Positions 8,201 to 19,306 are shown, counted from the stretch's first letter. The stretch is 64,000 nt of DNA from Ferrovibrio xuzhouensis (GCF_042648965.1 NZ_JBHRYJ010000007.1:124001-188000), one strand, 5' to 3'. Numbers and translations are program-made. Notes: generated by a model not told the origin, from the letters alone.

Positions 8201-9370
8201 TCAGCCCGGCAGGCGGATGGTGGCGACGGCCTGCGCGGCGACGCCTTCGCCGCGACCGGTGAAGCCGAGCTTTTCGGTGGTGGTCGCCTTCACGCTGACG
8301 CGGTCGGCGTCGATGCCGAGGATGCCGGCGATGCGCGTGCGCATCGCCTCGCGATGCGGCCCGATCTTCGGCGCCTCGCAGATGATGGTGATGTCGCAAT
8401 GGGCGATCAGGCCGTCGCGCGCCCGCACCAGGCCGGCGGCATGGGCGAGGAAGGCGGCGGAGTCCTTGTTTTTCCATTGCGGATCGGAGGGCGGGAAATG
8501 CTGGCCGATGTCGCCGGCACCGATGGCGCCGAGGATCGCATCGGTGAGCGCATGCAGCGCCACATCGGCATCGGAATGGCCGGCGAGACTGCGGCCATGC
8601 GGCACAGTGATCCCGCCCAGCATCAGCGGCCGGTTCGGTTCGTCACCGAAGGCATGCACGTCGAAGCCCTGGCCGGTGCGGATGTCGCCGCGCTGCATCA
8701 GCAGCTGGCGTTCGGCGCGGCGGAAATCCTCGGGTTCGGTCACCTTGAAATTCTCCTCTGTGCCGGCCACCAGCCGCACCGCCAGTCCGGCCTGCTCGGC
8801 GACGGCGGCATCGTCGGTCAGCGCCTGGCCGGCCAGCCTGCGGTGGGCGGCGAGGATATCGGCGAAGCGGAAGGCCTGCGGGGTCTGGGCTCGCCACAGG
8901 CCGGCGCGATCGATACCGGCATGGGCGTTGCCTGCGACTTCGCGTTTCAGCGTGTCGACCACCGGCACGGCGAGGATCGCACCCGGCGCATCGCGCAGAC
9001 TGGCAATCAGCGCATCGATCCGGGCATGCTGCAAAAATGGGCGTGCTGCATCATGAATAAGCACATGCCCGGGAGCATCCCTGCTAAGTGCTTCCAGACC
9101 AAGCCGGACGCTGTCCTGCCGGGTCGCGCCGCCGGCAATGGGCGCTGTCAGACGACTGTCCATTTCCAAGTCACCCAGGGCGTCGCGGTAGAGCGCCGAA
9201 TCTTCGGGATGGATCACGACCGCTACCCGTGCTATTGCCGCGTGGCCAAGGCAGGCCCGGAGGCTGTGGCGCAACAGGGGTTGCCCGCCAAGCATCTGGT
9301 ATTGTTTGGGTTTCTCGCCGCCGGCCCGCGTTCCCCGGCCGGCCGCCACAATCAGTGCGGCAATCGTCAT
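8201..9370 (-). CDS. ispDF: Bifunctional IspD/IspF isoprenoid enzyme
   Basis: Fusion of two steps of the methylerythritol phosphate pathway: 4-diphosphocytidyl-2-C-methylerythritol synthase (IspD, first about 225 residues) and 2-C-methylerythritol 2,4-cyclodiphosphate synthase (IspF, last about 160). IspD shows the nucleotide-binding AALIVAAGRGTR and K-P-K-Q-Y, and VLIHDAARPF. IspF shows the zinc-site GFDVHAF and GHSDADVALHALTDA. The fusion is typical of alphaproteobacteria. The start is set at the ATG giving MTIAALIV (9370); the upstream ATG at 9406 would put extra residues before the nucleotide-binding strand. It is divergent from dusB. Confidence 0.95.
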   Translation of the reverse strand: MTIAALIVAAGRGTRAGGEKPKQYQMLGGQPLLRHSLRACLGHAAIARVAVVIHPEDSALYRDALGDLEMDSRLTAPIAGGATRQDSVRLGLEALSRDAPGHVLIHDAARPFLQHARIDALIASLRDAPGAILAVPVVDTLKREVAGNAHAGIDRAGLWRAQTPQAFRFADILAAHRRLAGQALTDDAAVAEQAGLAVRLVAGTEENFKVTEPEDFRRAERQLLMQRGDIRTGQGFDVHAFGDEPNRPLMLGGITVPHGRSLAGHSDADVALHALTDAILGAIGAGDIGQHFPPSDPQWKNKDSAAFLAHAAGLVRARDGLIAHCDITIICEAPKIGPHREAMRTRIAGILGIDADRVSVKATTTEKLGFTGRGEGVAAQAVATIRLPG

Positions 9371-9429
9371 GGCCGGCACCCTAGCCGAGCCCGCTGCGGC
9401 CGGCAAAGGTCGCAGGCAGACGAATAATA

Positions 9430-9458
9430 TTGCAGTGCGGTAGGAAACCCATTACAGT
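9430..9458 (+). promoter_or_regulatory. Candidate sigma-70 promoter of dusB-ntrBC
   Basis: TTGCAG (9430-9435) and TACAGT (9453-9458) are separated by 17 bases in the gap between divergent ispDF and dusB. Each hexamer matches the consensus only in part. It is the best-spaced pair I find in this gap, but it is a pattern call only. Confidence 0.35.
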
Positions 9459-9494
9459 GACCAACAACTGTGCACCCCGGGTGTTGTGCAAAAA

Positions 9495-10481
9495 ATGAGC
9501 ATAACGATAGGTTCCGTCTCGATCGAAGACCCGGTGATCCTGGCTCCCATGTCAGGGGTCACCGACTTGCCGTTCCGTCGCCTGGTGAAGCGCAGCGGGG
9601 CGGGCCTCGTCGTGTCCGAGATGATCGCCTCGGAGGCCATGGTGCGCGCATCGCGGCAGTCACTCAAGATGGCAGAAAACACCCCGGAAGAATTTCCGAT
9701 GTCGGTGCAGCTTGCCGGCTGCGAGGGCGGGGTGATGGCCGAGGCGGCCCGGCTGAATGAGGACAAGGGTGCCGCCATCATCGATATCAATATGGGCTGC
9801 CCGGTCAAGAAGGTGGTGAACGGCCATGCCGGTTCGGCGCTGATGCGTGACCTGGAGCATGCCAAAAGCCTGCTGACCGCCACCGTGAAGGCCGTGAAAC
9901 TGCCGGTGACGCTGAAGATGCGGACCGGCTGGGACGACGCCAGCCGCAATGCGCCGGAACTGGCCCGCATCGCCGAGGGCGAGGGCATCCGGATGCTGAC
10001 CGTGCATGGTCGCACCCGCTGCCAGCTCTATAACGGCCGTGCCGACTGGGGCTTCGTGCGCAAGGTGAAGGACGCCGTGTCGATCCCGGTGATCGTCAAT
10101 GGCGATATCACCACCCTGGACGAGGCGAAGGACGCGCTCGACCAGTCCGGCGCCGATGGCGTGATGGTCGGCCGCGGCGCCTATGGCCGGCCGTGGTTCC
10201 TGCGCCAGGTGATCGAGTTCCTGAAATCCGGCGTCCGCCTGCCGGACCCGCCGCTGCACGAGCAGCAGGCGACGGTGCTGGAGCATTTCGACGCCATGCT
10301 GTCGCATTACGGCGTGCAGACCGGGCTGAAAATCGCCCGCAAGCATGTCGCCTGGTATTCCAAGGGGCTGCCGGGTTCGGCCGAGTTCCGCACCCGTATC
10401 ATGCAGATCGAGGCGCCCGACCTGGTGCGCCATACGATCCGCGACTTCTATGCACCGCAGCTCGACAGGATGGCCGCCTGA
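9495..10481 (+). CDS. dusB: tRNA-dihydrouridine synthase (NifR3)
   Basis: FMN-dependent reductase of uridines in tRNA. The TIM-barrel shows the opening PVILAPMSGVTDLPFR, the active-site cysteine in NMGCPVKKVV, KMRTGWDD, and the FMN/RNA-contact HGRTRCQLYNGRADW. It is the classic 'nifR3' gene ahead of ntrB in alphaproteobacteria. Its TGA overlaps the ntrB ATG by one base, so the regulator is translationally coupled to it. The start could be GTG 9486 or ATG 9495; neither has a clear ribosome site, and I prefer the ATG (MSITIGSV). Confidence 0.94.
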   Translation: MSITIGSVSIEDPVILAPMSGVTDLPFRRLVKRSGAGLVVSEMIASEAMVRASRQSLKMAENTPEEFPMSVQLAGCEGGVMAEAARLNEDKGAAIIDINMGCPVKKVVNGHAGSALMRDLEHAKSLLTATVKAVKLPVTLKMRTGWDDASRNAPELARIAEGEGIRMLTVHGRTRCQLYNGRADWGFVRKVKDAVSIPVIVNGDITTLDEAKDALDQSGADGVMVGRGAYGRPWFLRQVIEFLKSGVRLPDPPLHEQQATVLEHFDAMLSHYGVQTGLKIARKHVAWYSKGLPGSAEFRTRIMQIEAPDLVRHTIRDFYAPQLDRMAA

Positions 10482-11623
10482 TGCGTAATGCCGAGCGCAC
10501 TGCCAATGCCCCGCCGCCTGCCGGTGCCGATTTGCCGGCGATCGACACCACCCAGGTGCTTGGCGCGCTGCCGACCCCCATTCTGCTGGTCGGCGACCAG
10601 GGCGAGATCTATTACGCCAATCCGGCCGCCGAGCAGTTCTTCGATTCCGGCGCGGCCTTCCTCTATCGCCAGAACCTGCGCGACCTGGTGCCGTTCGGCA
10701 GCCCGGTCCTGCAACTGATCGCCCAGGTCTTCCGCGAGCGCTATACCGTTTCCGAATATGACGTCGACCTTGGCTCGCCGCGGCTGGGCGAACGGCTGGT
10801 CGATGTTCAGGTCTCGCCAGTGCCCGAGCAGACCGACCGCGCCGTGGTGCGCTTCGACGAACGCACCGTGGCCGCCAAGATCGACCGTGCGCTGACCTAT
10901 CGCGGCGCTGCCCGTTCGGTGGTCGGCATGGCCGCGATCCTGGCCCATGAAGTGAAGAACCCGCTCAGCGGCATCCGTGGCGCCGCGCAGCTGCTGGAGC
11001 TCAATGCCAGCCAGGCTGACCGCGAACTGACACGCCTGATCTGCGACGAGACGGATCGTATCTGCGGCCTGGTCGACCGCATGGAGATATTCTCCGACAA
11101 GCGGCCGATCAACCGCGGCCCGGTCAATATCCACCAGGTGCTGGAGCATGTGCGCAAGATCGCCCAGGCCGGTTTTGCCAAACATCTGCGCTTTGTCGAG
11201 AAATACGATCCCTCGCTGCCGCCGGTCTACGGCAATCGCGACCAGCTGGTGCAGGTCTTCCTCAATCTGGTGAAGAATGCCGCCGAAGCGGTCGGCGACG
11301 ACCCGGCCGGCGAGATCGTGCTGACCACCGCCTACCGCCATGGCGTGCGGCTGGCGGTGCGCGGTTCGCGCGACCGGTTGCATCTGCCGCTCGAGGTTTC
11401 GGTGCAGGATAACGGCCCCGGCGTGCCCGAGGATATCCGCACCTATCTGTTCGATCCCTTTGTGACAACCAAGGCCAGCGGCTCTGGCCTCGGTCTTGCA
11501 TTGGTTGCGAAGATCATCGGCGACCATGGCGGCGTCATCGAATGCGACAGTCGCCCCCGCCGAACCGTCTTTAGCGCCCGTCTGCCGGTGAACCCGACAA
11601 CGGAAGATTCCGGAGAGTCCTGA
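10481..11623 (+). CDS. ntrB: Nitrogen regulation sensor kinase NtrB
   Basis: Cytosolic histidine kinase/phosphatase that, under PII control, sets phosphorylation of NtrC. Of 380 residues, an N-terminal PAS domain (about 25-130, PTPILLVGDQGEIYYANPAA) precedes the H-box ILAHEVKNPLSGIRG with phospho-acceptor H156. The N-box NLVKNAAEAV, D/G boxes DNGPGVPEDI and GSGLGLALV follow. There are no membrane segments. ATG overlaps the dusB stop (TGATG), and ntrC follows after two bases. The organisation implies one transcript giving matched kinase and regulator. Confidence 0.96.
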   Translation: MRNAERTANAPPPAGADLPAIDTTQVLGALPTPILLVGDQGEIYYANPAAEQFFDSGAAFLYRQNLRDLVPFGSPVLQLIAQVFRERYTVSEYDVDLGSPRLGERLVDVQVSPVPEQTDRAVVRFDERTVAAKIDRALTYRGAARSVVGMAAILAHEVKNPLSGIRGAAQLLELNASQADRELTRLICDETDRICGLVDRMEIFSDKRPINRGPVNIHQVLEHVRKIAQAGFAKHLRFVEKYDPSLPPVYGNRDQLVQVFLNLVKNAAEAVGDDPAGEIVLTTAYRHGVRLAVRGSRDRLHLPLEVSVQDNGPGVPEDIRTYLFDPFVTTKASGSGLGLALVAKIIGDHGGVIECDSRPRRTVFSARLPVNPTTEDSGES

Positions 11624-11625
11624 TT

Positions 11626-13074
<1,449 letters not shown>

Positions 13075-13085
13075 CCGAACCCTCG

Positions 13086-13114
13086 GGCCGCCCCGGCCGC
13101 AGCCGGGGGCGGCC
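13086..13114 (+). terminator. GC-rich hairpin after ntrC
   Basis: Two 12-13-base arms (13086-13097 and 13102-13114) pair with one bulged G around a four-base loop, 11 bases past the ntrC stop. No T-run follows, so it may act as an RNA end-stabiliser or attenuator between ntrBC and ntrYX rather than as a full intrinsic terminator. Confidence 0.35.
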
Positions 13115-13194
13115 GATGGATGCCCGCCGACGGGTGCCCGCCGGGCCCGGCTGGGCTATGATCGGCCCATGAGGCGGCCCGCGATTCACCTGCC

Positions 13195-15597
13195 ATGACC
13201 GAAGACACCCTCCCGACAGGCGGCAGCCCGGCTGCCAGCACGATGAGCGCCCGGCTGTGGCGTCGCATGCTCGGCTGGGTTCGCCGCTACCGGCTGATCC
13301 GCAATCTCGAAATTTCGCTGGCGATCCTCGCCCTGATCGTCGGCACGCTGACCTATCTGGCGATGACGCCGGGCGCGAACCAGGACCTGACCCCCCGCGA
13401 GGTGCAGATCCTGCTGCTTACCGACCTCGTGGTGCTGCTCGGACTGACCACCCTGGTCGCCCGCCGGCTGGTGAACCTGTGGATGCAGCGCCGCAGCGGC
13501 GCGGCTGGTTCGCGCCTGCATGCCCGCATGGTCATGCTGTTTGCCGCGGTCACCGCCCTGCCGACGGTGCTGATGACAGTCTTCGCCGTGCTGTTTTTCA
13601 ATCTCGGCCTGCAAACCTGGTTCAGCGACCGCGTCAATACGGCAGTCAAATCCTCGGTTGCCGTCGCGGAGGCCTATATCCAGGAACATCGCAAGACGAT
13701 CCGCGCCGACGTGTTGGCTATGGCACTTGATCTCAATCGCGAGGCACCGCAGCTGACCCGTGACGCCTATGCCTTCCAGCAGGCGGTGCGCCAGCTGTCG
13801 CGCCTGCGCGGGCTGGGCGAGGCGGTGGTGTTCACATCCACCGGCCAGATCCTGGCGCGCAGCGAACTCAGCCTGCTGATGGAATTCGACCGGATTCCCT
13901 CTGCCGCGATCAAGGAGGCGAATGCCGGCCAGGTGGTGATCATGACCGGCGAGACCGACGACCGGGTTCGCGCGCTGTTTAAGCTGGACGGCTATCTCGA
14001 TGCCTATCTCTATGTCGGCCGCTTTATTGACAATAAGGTGCTCGGTGAACTGGAACGCACCCGGTCGGCGGCGGCGCAGTATAACCGGCTGGAACAGGCG
14101 CGGTCGGCGCTTGAAATCAACTTCGCCATCCTGTTCATGCTGATTTCGCTGCTGCTGTTGCTGGCGGCAATCTGGTTCGGCCTGCTGATCGCCAATCGCC
14201 TGGTCACACCGATCGGGGAGGTGGTCTCGGTGGCGGAGCGCATCCGCGCCGGCGACCTGACCGCCCGGGTCACCGAACAGGGCGACGACGACGAGATCGC
14301 GACGCTTGGCCGCACCTTCAACCGCATGACCGGCCAGCTTGCCGCGCAGCAATCGGAACTGATCGCCGCCAACCGGCAGCTCGACGAACGGCGGCGCTTC
14401 ACCGAGACGGTGCTGGGCGGTGTCAGCGCCGGCGTCGTCGGTCTCGACCCACAGGGCCTCGTCACCCTGCCGAACCCCTCGGCGCTGACGATGCTGCAGC
14501 GGGATTTCGATCAGGTCACCGGCCAGCCGTTTACTGTGGTTGCGCCCGAGATGGCCGACCTGCTCAATGAGCTGATCGCCGAACCTTCGGGATCGGTGGC
14601 CCATGGCCAGGTGCTGCTGCGGCGCGGCGATATCAGCCGCACATTGCTCGTGCGGATCGCGCGCGAAGTCACCAACAACGAATTGCTGGGCTATGTCGTC
14701 ACCTTCGACGACGTCACCGAACTGGTCTCGGCGCAGCGCAATGCTGCCTGGGCGGATATCGCGCGGCGCATTGCCCATGAGATCAAGAATCCGCTGACGC
14801 CGATCCAGCTGTCTGCCGAACGGCTGAAGCGCAAATACCTCAAGGAAGTGCAGACCGATCCGGACGTCTTCGCGCAGTGTACGGATACGATCATCCGCCA
14901 GGTCGGCGACATCGGCCGCATGGTCGATGAATTCTCCACCTTTGCCCGCATGCCGCGACCGGTTTATCGCGACGAGGATCTCGGCCAGCTGATCCGCCAG
15001 GCGATCTTCCTGCAGCAGGTGGCGCGGCAGGATATCCGTTTCGAGAGCGAACTGCCGGCCGAGCCGATGCAGATCAGCTGCGACGCCCGCCAGATCGCCC
15101 AGGTGCTGACCAATATCCTGCAGAATGCCATTGACGCGATCGACGGCCGTGAACGGCCGGGCGACGGCGCGACGCTGGAGCCCGGCCGGATTCTGGTCCG
15201 GCTCGGCGGCGAGGGCAACATGCTCGACATCCGGGTGATCGATAACGGCAAGGGGCTGCCGCTGGAGAACCGTGACCGCCTGTTCGAACCCTACGTGACG
15301 ACGCGGACCAAGGGCACCGGCCTTGGCCTTGCCATCGTCAAGAAGATCATCGAGGAGCATGGCGGCACCATTGCCCTGACCGATGCCCCGGGATTTGATC
15401 CGGACCTGAAAAATGGTAGCGTGGCGCGGATTCGGCTGCCGCGTAAGCCGGCGGGTGCCGGGGATCACGGCCCCCACCGGCAGGACAGCGATCTACGGGA
15501 CCGCGACCTGCAGGATGGCGGGCGGGGCATCGGGCCGGACCGGAGCCAGGAACAGACAATCGTGCGGAAATCAGGTTCAGGCGGTCATGGCGCGTGA
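13195..15597 (+). CDS. ntrY: Membrane sensor kinase NtrY
   Basis: Membrane histidine kinase partnered with NtrX, linked to nitrogen, redox and envelope control in alphaproteobacteria. The first about 330 residues hold hydrophobic segments (near 40-58, 72-90, 103-130 and 300-325) bracketing an extracytoplasmic sensor region. A HAMP domain follows the last segment (NRLVTPIGEVVSVAERI), then a PAS domain (about 395-500). The kinase has IARRIAHEIKNPLTPIQLSA (H-box), NILQNAIDAI (N-box), DNGKGLPLE and GTGLGLAIVKK. The C-terminal 45 residues after RIRLPRKP look unstructured and basic/acidic. The end overlaps the ntrX start by 11 bases. Confidence 0.96.
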   Translation: MTEDTLPTGGSPAASTMSARLWRRMLGWVRRYRLIRNLEISLAILALIVGTLTYLAMTPGANQDLTPREVQILLLTDLVVLLGLTTLVARRLVNLWMQRRSGAAGSRLHARMVMLFAAVTALPTVLMTVFAVLFFNLGLQTWFSDRVNTAVKSSVAVAEAYIQEHRKTIRADVLAMALDLNREAPQLTRDAYAFQQAVRQLSRLRGLGEAVVFTSTGQILARSELSLLMEFDRIPSAAIKEANAGQVVIMTGETDDRVRALFKLDGYLDAYLYVGRFIDNKVLGELERTRSAAAQYNRLEQARSALEINFAILFMLISLLLLLAAIWFGLLIANRLVTPIGEVVSVAERIRAGDLTARVTEQGDDDEIATLGRTFNRMTGQLAAQQSELIAANRQLDERRRFTETVLGGVSAGVVGLDPQGLVTLPNPSALTMLQRDFDQVTGQPFTVVAPEMADLLNELIAEPSGSVAHGQVLLRRGDISRTLLVRIAREVTNNELLGYVVTFDDVTELVSAQRNAAWADIARRIAHEIKNPLTPIQLSAERLKRKYLKEVQTDPDVFAQCTDTIIRQVGDIGRMVDEFSTFARMPRPVYRDEDLGQLIRQAIFLQQVARQDIRFESELPAEPMQISCDARQIAQVLTNILQNAIDAIDGRERPGDGATLEPGRILVRLGGEGNMLDIRVIDNGKGLPLENRDRLFEPYVTTRTKGTGLGLAIVKKIIEEHGGTIALTDAPGFDPDLKNGSVARIRLPRKPAGAGDHGPHRQDSDLRDRDLQDGGRGIGPDRSQEQTIVRKSGSGGHGA

Positions 15598-16978
15598 CAT
15601 TCTCATTGTCGATGACGAAGCCGATATCCGCAATCTGATCGCCGGCATCCTGCAGGATGAAGGCTACGAGACGCGTATGGCCGGCGATTCCGACGGCGCC
15701 CTGCGCGAGATCGAGGCGCGCCGGCCCAATCTGGTGATTCTCGATATCTGGCTGCAGGGCAGCAAGCTCGACGGCCTTGAGATTCTCGACCGCGTCATCC
15801 GCCACCACAGCACCGTGCCGGTCATCATGATTTCCGGTCACGGCAATATCGAGACCGCGGTGGCGGCGATCAAGCGCGGCGCCTACGACTATATCGAGAA
15901 GCCGTTCAAGAGCGACCGCCTGCTGCTGGTGGTCGACCGCGCGCTGGAACAGGCGCGGCTGAAACGCGAGAACGAGGAATTGCGGCAGCGCTCCGGCACC
16001 ACGCTGGAACTGATCGGCCAGTCCGCCGCGATGGTGGCGTTGCGGCAGGCGATCGAGCGGGTGGCGCCGACCAACAGCCGCGTGCTGGTCAGCGGCCCGG
16101 CGGGTGCCGGCAAGGAGCTGGTGGCCCGGCTGATTCACCAGCGCTCGCGCCGTGCCGGCGGACCCTTCGTCGTGCTCAATGTCGCGGCACTGATGCCCGA
16201 TCGCATGGACCAGGAGCTGTTCGGCATCGAAGAGGCCGTGAACGGCCAGCGGCATCATCGCATCGGCGTGCTGGAAGGTGCCCATGGCGGCACATTGTTC
16301 CTCGACGAAATTGCGGAGATGCTGCCGGAAACCCAGGCCAAGCTGCTGCGCGTGCTGACCGAGCAGAGCTTCGAGCGCGTCGGTGGCCGGACCCGTGTGC
16401 AGGTCGATGTCCGCATTGTTTCGGGCACCTGCCACGACCTGGCTGGCCGTGTCGGGCTGGGGCTGTTCCGCCAGGACCTGTTCCACCGCCTGAATGTCGT
16501 GCCGCTCAAGGTGCCCGGCCTGCGCGACCGGCGCGAGGACATCCCGCTGCTGGTCAAGCATTTCGTCGGCGTTGAGGCTCAACGCCAGGGCGTGCCGCTG
16601 CGCGAACTGGCCGAGGATGCGCTGCTCGCCATGCAGTCGGCCGAGTGGCCCGGCAATGTGCGTGAGCTGCGCAATGCGCTGTCCCGCCTGCTGATCCTGA
16701 TGCCGGTCGAGCAGAAGGGTGCCATCCACGCCGACATGCTGCCGGCGGATCTCGGTGCCACGCCACCAGTGGCCCTGCGGCCGGAAACTACCACCGAGGT
16801 GATGGCGCTGCCGCTGCGCGAGGCGCGCGAGATGTTCGAGCGTGAATACCTGCTGGCCCAGATTACCCGGTTCGGCGGCAATGTGTCGCGCACGGCGGGC
16901 TTTATCGGCATGGAGCGTTCGGCCCTGCACCGCAAGCTGAAGGCGCTCGGCGTCGCCAATCTCGACCGCAACGGATAA
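15587..16978 (+). CDS. ntrX: Response regulator NtrX (degenerate GAFTGA loop)
   Basis: Response regulator paired with NtrY. The 463-residue protein has a receiver domain with phospho-acceptor D53 (LVILDIWLQG), a AAA+ domain with Walker A GPAGAGKE and Walker B TLFLDEIAEM, and a Fis-type helix-turn-helix (GNVSRTAGFIGMERSALHRK). After ELFG, where NtrC has GAFTGA, the sequence is IEEAVNGQRHHRIG, so the sigma-54-contacting loop is missing. Loss of this loop is, to my knowledge, usual in alphaproteobacterial NtrX and suggests action without sigma-54 remodelling. I start it at ATG 15587 (MARDILIVDDE), overlapping ntrY; the earlier open frame is in ntrY. Confidence 0.95.
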   Translation: MARDILIVDDEADIRNLIAGILQDEGYETRMAGDSDGALREIEARRPNLVILDIWLQGSKLDGLEILDRVIRHHSTVPVIMISGHGNIETAVAAIKRGAYDYIEKPFKSDRLLLVVDRALEQARLKRENEELRQRSGTTLELIGQSAAMVALRQAIERVAPTNSRVLVSGPAGAGKELVARLIHQRSRRAGGPFVVLNVAALMPDRMDQELFGIEEAVNGQRHHRIGVLEGAHGGTLFLDEIAEMLPETQAKLLRVLTEQSFERVGGRTRVQVDVRIVSGTCHDLAGRVGLGLFRQDLFHRLNVVPLKVPGLRDRREDIPLLVKHFVGVEAQRQGVPLRELAEDALLAMQSAEWPGNVRELRNALSRLLILMPVEQKGAIHADMLPADLGATPPVALRPETTTEVMALPLREAREMFEREYLLAQITRFGGNVSRTAGFIGMERSALHRKLKALGVANLDRNG

Positions 16979-16993
16979 GGCGAAGGAACCGCC

Positions 16994-18370
16994 ATGAAAG
17001 TCATCGTCTGCGGGGCCGGGCTGGTCGGAACCACCATCGCCCGGCAGCTGGCCACTGAAGGCAACGAGGTCACGGTTATCGACCTGTCGGCCGAGCGCAC
17101 CCATAAGGTCGCTGAAAGCTATGACCTGCGCGGCATTGTCGGCCATGCCTCGCATCCGGACGTACTTGAGCAGGCCGGCGCCGCTGATTCGGATATGCTG
17201 ATCGCGGTGACCTTCGCCGACGAGGTCAACATGGTGGCCTGCGAAGTGGCCCATGCGCTGTTCAACGTGCCGACCAAGATTGCGCGCGTGCGGGCGCAGA
17301 GCTACCTGAAGCCGGAATGGTCTGACCTGTTCAACGAGAAGCACATCTCGATCGACTACATCATCTCGCCCGAGATCGAGGTGGCGCGCGCCATTCACCG
17401 CCGTATCCTGACGCCGGGCGCCTTTGACATGATCCCCTTCGCCGACGACAAGCTGCGCCTGATCGGCGTCCGTCTCGGCGAGGAATGTCCGGTGCTGAAC
17501 ACGCCGCTGCGCCAGCTGACCGAGCTGTTTCCCGATCTCGGCATCAACATCTGCGGCATCAACCGCAACGGTAACATGATCGTGCCGGATGCCGACGACC
17601 ACATGGAAGTCGCCGACGAAATCTATTTCTGCACCTTGCCCGACCATGTGCTGCGTGCCATGCGGCTGTTCGGCCATGAGGAACGCGAGGCGCGCCGTAT
17701 TGTCATCTCGGGCGGCGGCAATATCGGCCTGTTCCTGGCCCGCGAGATCGAGGAGACCCAGCCGTCGGTCATGCTGAAGATGATCGAGTCCAACAAGGCG
17801 CGTGCCGAATTTATCGCCGGCCAGCTCAAGAATGCCGTGGTGCTGAACGGCGATGCGCTCGACATGGATATTCTCAACGAGGCCAAGGCCGGTTCGGCCG
17901 AAGCTATCATCGCCCTGACCAACGACGACGAGGTGAATATCCTCACCTCGCTGCTGGCCAAGCGGGCGGGCAGTCAGCGGGCCATTACGCTGGTGAACAA
18001 TCCGGCCTACGAGAACCTGATCGGCTCGCTCGGCGTCGACGTGGTGGTCAATCCGCGCTCGACCACCGTCTCGTCGATCCTGCAGCATGTCCGCCGCGGC
18101 CGCATCCGTGGCGTCTACAGCCTGCGCGACGGCGCCGCCGAGGTGATGGAAGCCGAGGCCGTCGAGACCAGCGCGCTGGTCGGCCAGCCGCTGCGCGAGC
18201 TCGATCTGCCCGCCGGCATGATGATCGGTGCCATCATCCGTGGCGAAGAGGTGATCATCGCGCGCAGCGACAGCGAGATCGAGGCCGGTGACCGCATCAT
18301 TCTGTTCGTCCGCAAGGATGCCGTGAAAAAAGTCGAGAAACTCTTCGCGGTCCGTCTGGAGTTTTTCTAA
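16994..18370 (+). CDS. trkA: Trk potassium uptake NAD-binding protein TrkA
   Basis: Cytosolic regulatory subunit of Trk/Ktr-type K+ channels. The 458 residues carry two tandem RCK modules. Each has a Rossmann nucleotide site (MKVIVCGAGLVGTTIARQL at the start; VISGGGNIGLFLAREI mid-protein) followed by a TrkA_C domain (the last, VGQPLRELDLPAGMMIGAIIR, near the C-terminus). The gene follows ntrX by 15 bases with GAAGGAA before the ATG, the usual alphaproteobacterial order. No trkH lies in this window, so the membrane partner must be elsewhere. Confidence 0.96.
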   Translation: MKVIVCGAGLVGTTIARQLATEGNEVTVIDLSAERTHKVAESYDLRGIVGHASHPDVLEQAGAADSDMLIAVTFADEVNMVACEVAHALFNVPTKIARVRAQSYLKPEWSDLFNEKHISIDYIISPEIEVARAIHRRILTPGAFDMIPFADDKLRLIGVRLGEECPVLNTPLRQLTELFPDLGINICGINRNGNMIVPDADDHMEVADEIYFCTLPDHVLRAMRLFGHEEREARRIVISGGGNIGLFLAREIEETQPSVMLKMIESNKARAEFIAGQLKNAVVLNGDALDMDILNEAKAGSAEAIIALTNDDEVNILTSLLAKRAGSQRAITLVNNPAYENLIGSLGVDVVVNPRSTTVSSILQHVRRGRIRGVYSLRDGAAEVMEAEAVETSALVGQPLRELDLPAGMMIGAIIRGEEVIIARSDSEIEAGDRIILFVRKDAVKKVEKLFAVRLEFF

Positions 18371-18409
18371 GTCGTTTCCCCAGCCACCCCAGTCAGAGGA
18401 AAGTCAGCG

Positions 18410-19306
18410 ATGTCGCGCATCGCCTATGTCAATGGCCGCTATCTGCCTTATGCCAAGGCGGCGGTCCATGCTGAAGATCGTGGTTTCCAGTTTGCCGATG
18501 CCGTCTATGAGGTGATCGCCGTCAACGAGGGACGGCTGGTCGATGCCGAAGGCCATATGGCCCGGCTCGAACGCAGTCTCGACGAGCTGCGCATCCTGCG
18601 CCCGATGAGCCGCGCGGCGCTGGTAATGGTGCTGACCGAGACCGTGCTCCGCAACCGCATCCACACCGGCAGCGTCTACCTGCAGGTCAGTCGTGGCGCG
18701 GCGCGGCGCGAATTCCCGTTTCCCGCCGGCGTGCGGCCGACCGTGGTCGCCATCGCCCGCCCCCTCGATATGGCCAAGTCCGATGCCAATGCGGCGAAGG
18801 GCGTCGCGGTGATCACCCGGCCGGACATTCGCTGGAGCCGTTGCGACATCAAGACGGTCGGCCTGCTGCCGGCGGCGCTGGCCAAACAGGCGGCCAAGGA
18901 GGCCGGCGCCTATGAAGCCTGGCTGGTCGACCGCGATGGCTTCGTCACCGAGGGCAGCTCGTCCAATGCCTGGATTCTCACCGCCGACAATGTGCTGGTG
19001 ACCCGGCCGATCAGCAACGCCATTCTCGGCGGCATCACCCGCAATGCCGTGATGGAACTGGTGCGGCGCGAGGGCCTGCGCTTCGAGGAACGGCCGTTCA
19101 CCGTGGCCGAGGCGCTGGCCGCCCGCGAAGCTTTTGTGACCTCCACCACATCCTTTGTGATGCCGGTCACCAGTGTGGACGGCAAACCGGTCGGCAATGG
19201 CGGTCCCGGCGTGGTGGCGGCTCGGCTGCGCAGCATCTACGAGGCGCATGCCGCCAGCCATGGCCGCGGCCAGCCCGACTGGCAGGCGGTTTTCGCCGCA
19301 CCCTGA
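18410..19306 (+). CDS. dat: D-amino-acid transaminase (class IV PLP enzyme)
   Basis: Fold-type IV pyridoxal-phosphate aminotransferase of 298 residues. Visible family features are the N-terminal YVNGRYLPYAKAAVHAEDRG, the Schiff-base lysine in DIKTVGLLPAALAKQ, and the cofactor-phosphate region VTEGSSSNAWIL with its conserved glutamate. D-alanine transaminases supply D-alanine and D-glutamate for peptidoglycan; branched-chain transaminases are the closest relatives, but length and motifs favour the D-amino-acid branch. AGAGGAAAG precedes the ATG. Its place between trkA and hfq recurs in related genomes. Confidence 0.88.
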   Translation: MSRIAYVNGRYLPYAKAAVHAEDRGFQFADAVYEVIAVNEGRLVDAEGHMARLERSLDELRILRPMSRAALVMVLTETVLRNRIHTGSVYLQVSRGAARREFPFPAGVRPTVVAIARPLDMAKSDANAAKGVAVITRPDIRWSRCDIKTVGLLPAALAKQAAKEAGAYEAWLVDRDGFVTEGSSSNAWILTADNVLVTRPISNAILGGITRNAVMELVRREGLRFEERPFTVAEALAAREAFVTSTTSFVMPVTSVDGKPVGNGGPGVVAARLRSIYEAHAASHGRGQPDWQAVFAAP

